Assembly: GCA_036936605.1 (NCBI GenBank)
Contig: JAUPFV010000002.1
Location: 253,725,305 to 253,789,304 of the forward strand
Direction: 5' to 3'
From: Limnanthes douglasii subsp. nivea
Lineage: Eukaryota > Streptophyta > Magnoliopsida > Brassicales > Limnanthaceae
DNA length: 64,000 bases
Both the position numbers and the translations under genes were made by a program. This document shows positions 56,605 to 64,000 of the stretch, one piece after another (the stretch's first letter is position 1; each line of letters opens with the position of its first letter). The notes beneath the pieces were generated by a model. That model saw only the letters and a program-made list of their open reading frames with translations. It ran no database searches and was not told the origin of the DNA.

Positions 56605-57101
56605 TATATTAAAAAGTTTAGAAAAATATAAATCGTTAATATAAAAAAAAAGTTCACAACATTAATCTTAACATAAAATTTAATAGCGTGAAATTGTGGA
56701 TCATTACAACAATGATGAAATTCGATGCGACAATTTAAATTTTTTTAGCTCATCAGTTTATTATTGAAATATATGAATATATTAAAATTTGAAAATTAAT
56801 AATCACGTCAACGAGTATATAATTATTGTTGTGATGAATAATTTTGTCTCGTTAAAATTTGTTTTCGTTGAACAATCAAATCTAACAATTGTTTTTTGCC
56901 ATGAATTTATTTGTTATGCGACGGAGACAAATACTTATTGGTTCAGATATGTATGTTGTCTGAGATAATATTTTTATCATAATTTTTTTAAGATACAGTG
57001 AATATATAATATTTAATTTTTATTATTTTAATTTCTAAATTTTAATTATTTGTACAATTTTTTTTATATTTTAATAAAAAAAAATTCAACCAATAGAAAA
57101 A

Positions 57102-57137
<36 letters not shown>

Positions 57138-57189
57138 TAATATTTTATTTATATTTAACTTTTTAGGAGAAATTTTTAAAAGACCTTTG
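56605..57189. other. AT-rich stretch with (TA)n microsatellite
   Basis: No gene. A (TA)n run lies at about 57103-57133. Similar runs occur at 34452, 39882 and 53704. Confidence 0.6.
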
Positions 57190-58290
57190 TCTCACTTAGA
57201 GTATTTAGGTTTTCGCATTCTCAAACTTGACTTTTCGTTAAGTCGAAATAACAATTGGGACCCTGAATTTTGAATGTCTCAAACTGGTTATCCTTCTAAG
57301 TCTCGAGACCATTGTGGGTCATATTATCTATCGTATCTCTAGAGTGAGAGGAACACGAGATTATTTAGTTCATTCATCTCTACGTTTGCCGTAGTATCTT
57401 ACCGCATTCTCTCGGACCTTCATTTTAAATTCCATAGTCCTAAAATTATATGACATTTCAAATTGTATAGTTTGTTTGACTTAATTTGTTTGTTTTGTTA
57501 TTTTTTCATTCCTCTAATACTCTTATGTTTCTCTTCAAGTGGGATTCTTAAAATGTTAATGGATTTTTTTTATCGCATTAAACTCATCTTTTATTTTATT
57601 TCTTTAACCCTTGATCTAGTTTTTCCATTTTCACATCTACCTCGAGAATTCTGTTTTAAGCCCATCCAAGTCTTAATTTGGAGTCCTTCTTCTTTAAGGC
57701 ATTCCGTTCTAGTTCGAATGGAAGTTAGACTTAAGTTCTTTTCCCCCTTTCCCTGCTGGTATTTGAGTGGAAGTTCCTTCCCGAATAAGAAGACTCATTT
57801 CCAGTCATTACCTAATAAAAAACGTTTATATTCTTTGTCCATTTCTCTTTCTTATTCCTTAGCTTTCTTACTTAAATAGTAGAGTAGTAAAGTAGTTGTA
57901 AAATTCCCTTTAACTTTAAGTAGTTTACTTTATTTTTATTCTATTTTCAATAGATTGGTAGTCCCCTGGTTTCTACTAGATGTCCCATTTTCTATCCAAA
58001 AAAAGTCTGAGTGCTCCATGGGGTAGTCAAATGTCTAGTTCGTCTACCCCGAGTTGTTCGAGGTTTCCCTTTCAAATGAGCCAAACAAGCTAAGAGTTTA
58101 AGGACCTCTCATTCCGCCCTAAAGAGCGATCGAGCTCATCATTTTCATTCTGGAACCGCCGATGAAAGGTCGAATCATAATCAGTAAGAGAATCCAATAT
58201 CGCCGGAGACGGTCTTGGAGAAATAGAAAGAGCTCATTCTCGCTTTCATACCACTCATTCGAATAAAGACATGGAAAAGCAGAATAACTC
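57190..58290. other. Less AT-rich segment, possible organelle-derived insertion
   Basis: Base composition rises well above the flanks between 57190 and 58290 and the texture changes. The second half (57950-58290) resembles plant mitochondrial intergenic DNA by impression only. An open frame at 57463-57879 has no motif I recognise. No organelle gene was identified, so the call is weak. Confidence 0.25.
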
Positions 58291-59162
58291 GACATCACCT
58301 CGATCAAACCGTTCTATTCTAATAATTATCACTTTTTTTAGTATTATCTCTTTGTCAACTATTTTAACCGATCATCGGACTATGTTATATATAGTTATAA
58401 AAAAAATTATTATTTTATTTGACGTATTTTTTTTAAAGTTTTGTTTATGTTTATAATGACATTTTATAATATATTTTATAATTTTAAATTTTAAACCCAA
58501 ACTATTTTTATCAAACAATAACAATACTCGGACAATTTTAAATATTATTTATAAAATAATAGCAGATATCTATATTACTAAATACAATTATGAGTTTTTA
58601 GTTAGAATTGGAACAAGCTTGGGGGCTTGAGGGGTGATTCAAGAAACGCTCCAAGATTTTAATCGGGTTTCCAAAAAAGCTCACTCACCTTTGTTTCGAT
58701 TACCCATTTTCATCTTCCTTAACATTCCTCATCTCGAGGAAAGTTATCTCTGTCTAGCCACCCACTTTCGTAACACTTTCAAAACCCTAAATCGAAATCG
58801 AGATCAAAGCCCTAAATCCCATTTCAAAGAATACCACCTGGTGATAATCTAAATCGACAGCGGCTACTGGATTTTTTTACACCAACAAGGGTATATCGAT
58901 AATTCACAAGATCGATAAAAGCAACACACAGGAAAAAATGCGTTCGAAGGGTGGTGATATACCCTTTGATGGATTTGACGAACAATAGAAGTATCAAAGG
59001 ATCTACTGGTGATTCTTGAAATCAACAAGCAAAGTCCGTAGATTCAGATCTAAATCTACCCTAGATTCAGATCTGAAAACCGATTAAGGAGAAATCTGGT
59101 TGTAAAAGACTCTCAAGAACTTTTCGAAGGGTGGTGACTATACCATCGTCTCTGAACAAACA

Positions 59163-60621
59163 ATGGATCAGAACAGAGCTCATCTACACAATGAAGATTT
59201 CCCTCCACTGAAGGAAACAAATTCAAGACTGGAAAATGAAATACCTCAGATGATAATGAACCCGACGTTCGAAAACACTAGAGACAGGAAATCATTTGCT
59301 GAAATGGTTGGAGGCAGAAGACCTAAGGAATTTATTCACAGTGGAGTAATTCACGAGGAGCATGAAGATTACAAATCGGTGCAATTTCTACCTTCAGATA
59401 AGCTTTCTCTAACTAATATTTCTAAAACCACTTTAATTGCTAAGTTCTCTTTTGGGAGTCCTACTCTCAATGAGTTCAAAGCATATATTACTGCATTTAG
59501 ATTTATAGGGTCATTCAGCATTTACAAATGGGACTATAGGAATTATTTCATAGAATTAGACTTATTAGAAGATGTTAAAACATTCTGGAGTAAAACTATT
59601 AGATCTATAGATAACCCGACATTTAGAATTCTTAAATGGGCCCCTGAATTTAATCCCAAAAAGGAGTCTCCGGTGACTCCTCTTTGGATCTCACTACCCA
59701 AACTCCCTGAATTTTTTTACAATCCTGACTCTATAACCCATATTGCTAAGGCAATCGGTTTTCCATTAACAGTATGGGTTCCTAAAAATAATATTGCAAG
59801 TCATAATAATTGTAAAGCTTGGATTTTAACTGATATCTCTAAGCCTCTTCCTCAAAGCATATAAATATGCTTTGGGGAAGAGGATGGTTTTTGGCAAGAC
59901 ATTTATTATCTAAAAAAACCTTCCTATTGTAAAAACTATAAACACAATGGACACCAAGAAAAATACTGTAAAAAGGAAGAACTTGAACAAAAACAAAAAT
60001 ATTAAAGATCACTTAAAAATTCAATCCAAACTTCCCTTAAAAGAAGTTTGGATTCCAAAAGTTAACCCTGAAACTAATCCTGAAACTAATCCTGAAATTA
60101 ATAAAGACCTACAAAAACAAAAAATGACAATTGAAGTGGATAAGAATTCAGTTTTAGATACAATAACTGAAAATGTTATTGTTTCTAATCAATTAAACAA
60201 CTTACCTCTTATAGATTCTGATACACAACAACTTGATGAAACATAGATTTACAATACAACTAACCCACATTCACAAACAGAAAAATCACATGAACATCAA
60301 AGGAACAATGTGATAATCTTTAATCAACTTAAAGATCCACCTGAAATCACCAAAAATGACATAATAGATGTCATTCAGACCATTAATTTAAATAATTCAT
60401 TTAATGCATTAACCGATGAAGAATTGGAAGATTCTGAAGAAACTGAACATGTTATACCATTAGTTAGATCAAGTTTAAGTGTACCTCACTCACCAAAACA
60501 AAAGAAAATTAAAAAGGATTCATTTAATACCTCTGTAAGAAGATCATTAAGAAGTAAAATATTGGTTAAAATAAGAAATCCTAAAGGATTAATAGGATCC
60601 TCAAATCAATCCTTGAAATGA
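59163..60621 (+). pseudogene. LINE ORF1 (DUF4283 and zinc knuckle)
   Basis: It starts MDQNRAHLHNEDFPPLK. The DUF4283-type segment spans residues 70-200 (LIAKFSFGSP, FIGSFSIYKWD, ILKWAPEFNPKKES, LWISLPKLP). A TAA at 59862 is followed in frame by GEEDGFWQDIYY and YCKNYKHNGHQEKYC (59925-59969), a zinc knuckle with tyrosine at the second cysteine. A shift near 60000 leads to a lysine- and asparagine-rich tail with a repeated NPET, ending at TGA 60621. The product would coat LINE RNA. Confidence 0.75.
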
Positions 60622-63600
60622 CTATATCTTTACTTAACTGGAACATTAGAGGATTAGGTAATCAAGAAACTTTGAGAAGAGCTAAAAATTTGGTTAGGAA
60701 GTTTTCAACTGATATCATAGCTCTACAAGAACCTATGATATCAGTTGATAAAATACAAACAACTTGTTCAAAACTGGGATTTAAATCACATCATGCAAAC
60801 ATTAATAACAAAATTTGGATGTTTTGGAAAAATGACTTTGAAATCAGCATTCTAGTCATCCTTCTACTAAGATAGTAGTTCTGATTACCATAGTGTATGC
60901 AAAATGTAACAGATCCTATAGAATACTTTTATGGGATCAATTAAGAAACATCTTTGTAACAAATCTACCCTGGCTTGTTGTTGGAGACTTTAATACAATC
61001 TCCAACACAAGTGAACAAATTACCTGCTCCACACTTTGTTCAAAAAGTATGGATGAATTTAATAACATGATCTTAGACTGTAAACTTGAAGACCCTGGAT
61101 ATATAGGTTCAAATTTTACATGGACAAACAATCACAAATGGAAAAGATTAGATTGAACACTACAAGATAAATGGAGAGATATCTTTAATATTACAAGGGT
61201 GAATCACTTGGCCAGAACTTGTTCCGACCATTCACCCTTGTTAAAATCAGTTTCACTGAACTCAACCTACCAAAAACCTTCATTTAGGTTTCAAAACATG
61301 TGGTTAAAACATGAAGACTTTCTCAAAATTGTAAAAGACAATTGGTCAAAACAGATTCATGATTCATCTCACATATTAATTTTTTGGTCCAAATTAAAAA
61401 GGCTTAAAACATTTAAAATCTTGAAACAGAGATATATATGGTAACATTTTTTATTGCTTAAACAAAGTTGAAGAAGAAATTAAAAGTGCTGAAACAAAGT
61501 TAGAAGAAAATGACTGCATTGAAAATCAATCTAATCTAGCTAATTTAAATGCCACATACACAACATTACTTGAAAGAGAAGAAATATATTGGAAACAAAA
61601 GAGTTATACAAAATGGTTAAAATATGGTGATAATAACTCAGCAACTTTTCATAACTATGTTAAGAAAAAAAGATCTAAAAACAGAATTAAGGGAATTCAA
61701 GATAAGAATACATGGATTGAAGATGATGATCTTATTGGTTTATCTGCTGTTAATTATTATTTTCCAACCTGTTAAACAAACCTATTATACAAAAAGACCT
61801 TTCTACAATAAAGTACACCATTCCTAAAATCATATATGATGAAAATAATGATAGTATCTTGAAATTACCTTCATTGGAGGAACTTTACATTGTTATAAAA
61901 AGTTTAAACTTTAATAGTGCTTTTGGAGTTGATGGATTCAACTCCAGATTCTACTTTTCTTGCTGACTAATTATTAAAGATGACCTTCTTAAAGCTGTTT
62001 TAGATTACTTCTCTAGAACAAACTTACCTAAAGGCCTATTTGCAACCTTAATATATCTTATACCTAAGGTTAAATCTCCTAAAACATGGATGCAATTCAG
62101 ACCTATAAGTTTATGTTTTGTTCTTAATATAATCATCTCTAAAATCATAAACAACAGATTATCTAAGTTACTTCATTTAATCATATCTAAGGAACAAGGT
62201 GCATACATCGAAAACAGAACCATTCAAGAGAACATTATAATAACTCAAGAATTAGTTAAAGATCTGAACAGAAAAACCAGTGGAGACAACTTAATAATAA
62301 GTGTAGATATGTCAAAAGCGTTTGATAACTTAGAATTTAAAATTATATATGAAGTAATGTTATCATTTGGCTTTAATGAACAAGTAATAAAACTGATCAA
62401 GAAAAGCATTGAAAACATTACATACTCTGTAATAACTAATGGAAAATCAACTGGATTTTTCAATTCTGTTATTAGTTTAAGGCAGGGAGACCCTTTATCC
62501 CCCTGCCTTTTTATCATAGCTGAAGAGTTTTTAATAAGAGGAATAAATACCCTAATTGGCCAACATAGATCTATGTCATACAATATGAAAAGTTCTTTAA
62601 AGATAAGCTGTTTAGCATATGCTCATGACATCATTTTATTTCTAAATGGATCATTAACAAGCATAAAGAAACTATCTAACTTCTTAGACATATATCAATC
62701 TCTTTCTGGTCAACAAATAAACAGACAAAAAACAACCTTTATTGTTTCTACAAACATGAATAAAACAAGAATAACATCTTTGGAAAGACTCTTAGGTTTC
62801 AAACAAGTAAAACTTCCTTTTACTTATTTAGGTATCCCAATACATTCAAACAATTATTCTGCTCACTTTGAAAAGCTAATAGACAAGATAAGGAACAAAA
62901 TTATTGATTGAAACTCAAAAAATATATCATTTTGGGGTAAAATAACACTAATAAACTCTGTACTTATGTCTTACCCTATCTACTACTTACAGTCTACCAA
63001 ACTACCTGTGAAAACAATATCAAGAATTAACAAGCTGCTAAATCAGTTTCTATGGGGTTTTAATGAAACCAGCAAATCTATAGTATGGTCCAATTGGGAA
63101 AACCTATGTAAACCACATAATGAAAATGGTCTTAACATTAGAAACATTAAGGACATTCAGAATGTTTTTTTATTTGAGTTATGGTTTAATTTTAGAAACA
63201 ATAAAACCCTTTGGTGAAACATGATGCATTCCAAATATTGTAAAAAACATTCATCCATTACAAACCGTCTTAAGAATGACTGAATCTAAAGTATTGAAAA
63301 GAATGCATGAAATCAAAGAAGAAGTTGAAAAACATATAAGATGGAAACTAAGTAATGGTAACTTAGATTTCTGGTTAGATCAATAGTATAGTTCTAAACC
63401 CTTAATCACTTTAACAGCAAATAATTCTCACCATTACTCACAAACAAAGATAAAGGAATACTGGAGCAACAATAAATGGGACCTACCTAAACTACATTGT
63501 AATCTACCTTCTAAATATGTCAATGAAATCACCAAAACACAGTTTAACATAAGCTTAGATGACTCTATCATTTGGAAACTTTCCTCTGATGACTTATTCA

Positions 63601-64000
63601 ACTTAAAAACACGGTTAATGAAGTTAGACAAACATAAGTAAAAACACACAACATCAATAATAAAAGGCAAAATTTGGAACAATGCTTCTCCAAAAAAGTG
63701 CTCATTTACACTTTGGAGAGTATTGAACAACTTATTAAGTGTGGATACAATATTACAAAGAAAAGGTTTCCAACTTGCATCTAAATGTCTTAAATGCCAG
63801 AACATAGAAACACTGAATCATGGTTTTGTATCCTGTGAAGCTGCATGGTCTGTTTGGTCCTTTTTTTCTGAAAAATTTAACATATGTATAGGTAGACACA
63901 TGATTGTGAATCACATTATTAACCTATGGTTTCTATCTACATCTAAAAGAATTCATATTCGTACTATACTTCCTTCTCTGATTATATGGTCTATATGGTA
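60618..64000 (+). pseudogene. LINE ORF2: endonuclease and reverse transcriptase
   Basis: ATG 60618 overlaps the ORF1 stop as ATGA. Endonuclease motifs are LLNWNIRGLG, DIIALQEP, VVGDFNTI and CSDHSPLL, with the catalytic set kept. Reverse transcriptase (61850-62910) has FRPISLC, SVDMSKAFD, RQGDPLSPCLF and LAYAHDIILF, where the second catalytic Asp of the usual YADD box is His. The zinc region follows (CSFTLWRVLNNL, CLKCQN, LNHGFVSCEAAW, 63690-63850). A shift lies near 60870 and stops at 61154, 61442 and 62909, among others. Enzyme activity is ruled out by the D-to-H change. Confidence 0.85.

Larger units (their letters stand above)
58620..64000 (+). mobile_element. L1-type LINE, running off window end
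   Basis: A leader of about 540 bases (58620-59162) precedes ORF1 and then ORF2 with endonuclease, reverse transcriptase and zinc-binding region to the last base. A few stops and shifts interrupt otherwise well-preserved frames. It is related to the LINE at 27264 (shared FNPKKES and TW TN.HKWKRL motifs). The 3' end and target duplication are outside the window. Confidence 0.85.

Noticed and set aside
57463..57879. Open frame of 138 codons as a gene
   Set aside because: No motif, odd hydrophobic composition and no splice or promoter context. Likely chance in a less AT-rich segment.

Overview
The window is nuclear DNA of a flowering plant, very probably a eudicot. It is AT-rich, holds one spliced host gene with canonical GT-AG introns, and is otherwise filled with plant-type transposable elements: Mutator-like (MULE), Ty1-copia, Ty3-gypsy of the Tat type, TRIM, SINE, L1-type LINE and hAT-like. 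No bacterial, viral or CRISPR content was seen. The species cannot be named from the sequence alone.

Layout. 1-2454: MULE copy A (minus), whose transposase is fused to an OTU cysteine-protease domain. 2530-3745: remnant of a gypsy accessory ORF. 5220-5876: complete TRIM element with TATAC target duplications. 6643-6941: a SINE joined to the 3' half of 5S rRNA. 9560-18808: decayed Tat-type gypsy element (minus) with two RNase H domains and an antisense ORF. 19962-25301: young copia element that is a chimera of a TRIM and an autonomous copia. 25308-26160: two tandem repeats. 27264-30280: LINE that lost its reverse transcriptase. 31143-37529: intact nine-exon COQ3 gene (ubiquinone O-methyltransferase), the only clear host gene. 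40495-48420: MULE copy B, about 7.9 kb, with terminal inverted repeats, transposase-OTU gene, a small unknown gene, a palindromic 13-mer array and a convergent plant-mobile-domain (PMD) gene. 48640-49470: LINE 3' fragment. 50026-56604: old copia (minus) with TATAT target duplications, a duplicated leader-gag segment and a nested hAT-like element. 57190-58290: less AT-rich segment of possible organelle origin. 58620-64000: a second LINE, cut by the window edge.

How the parts fit. MULE copy B is the most unusual object. One gene reads inward from each terminal repeat, as mudrA and mudrB do in maize MuDR. Here the first encodes a FAR1-type zinc cluster, DDE transposase, SWIM finger, AT-hook-like motif and OTU peptidase, while the second position is held by a PMD gene. 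All cargo genes are now broken by stops and frameshifts, so this copy is a fossil. Copy A is nearly open after its single stop at 1520-1522 and shows that the transposase-OTU fusion is a property of the family. Several nonsense changes in the MULEs and the young copia look like C-to-T decay of methylated DNA.
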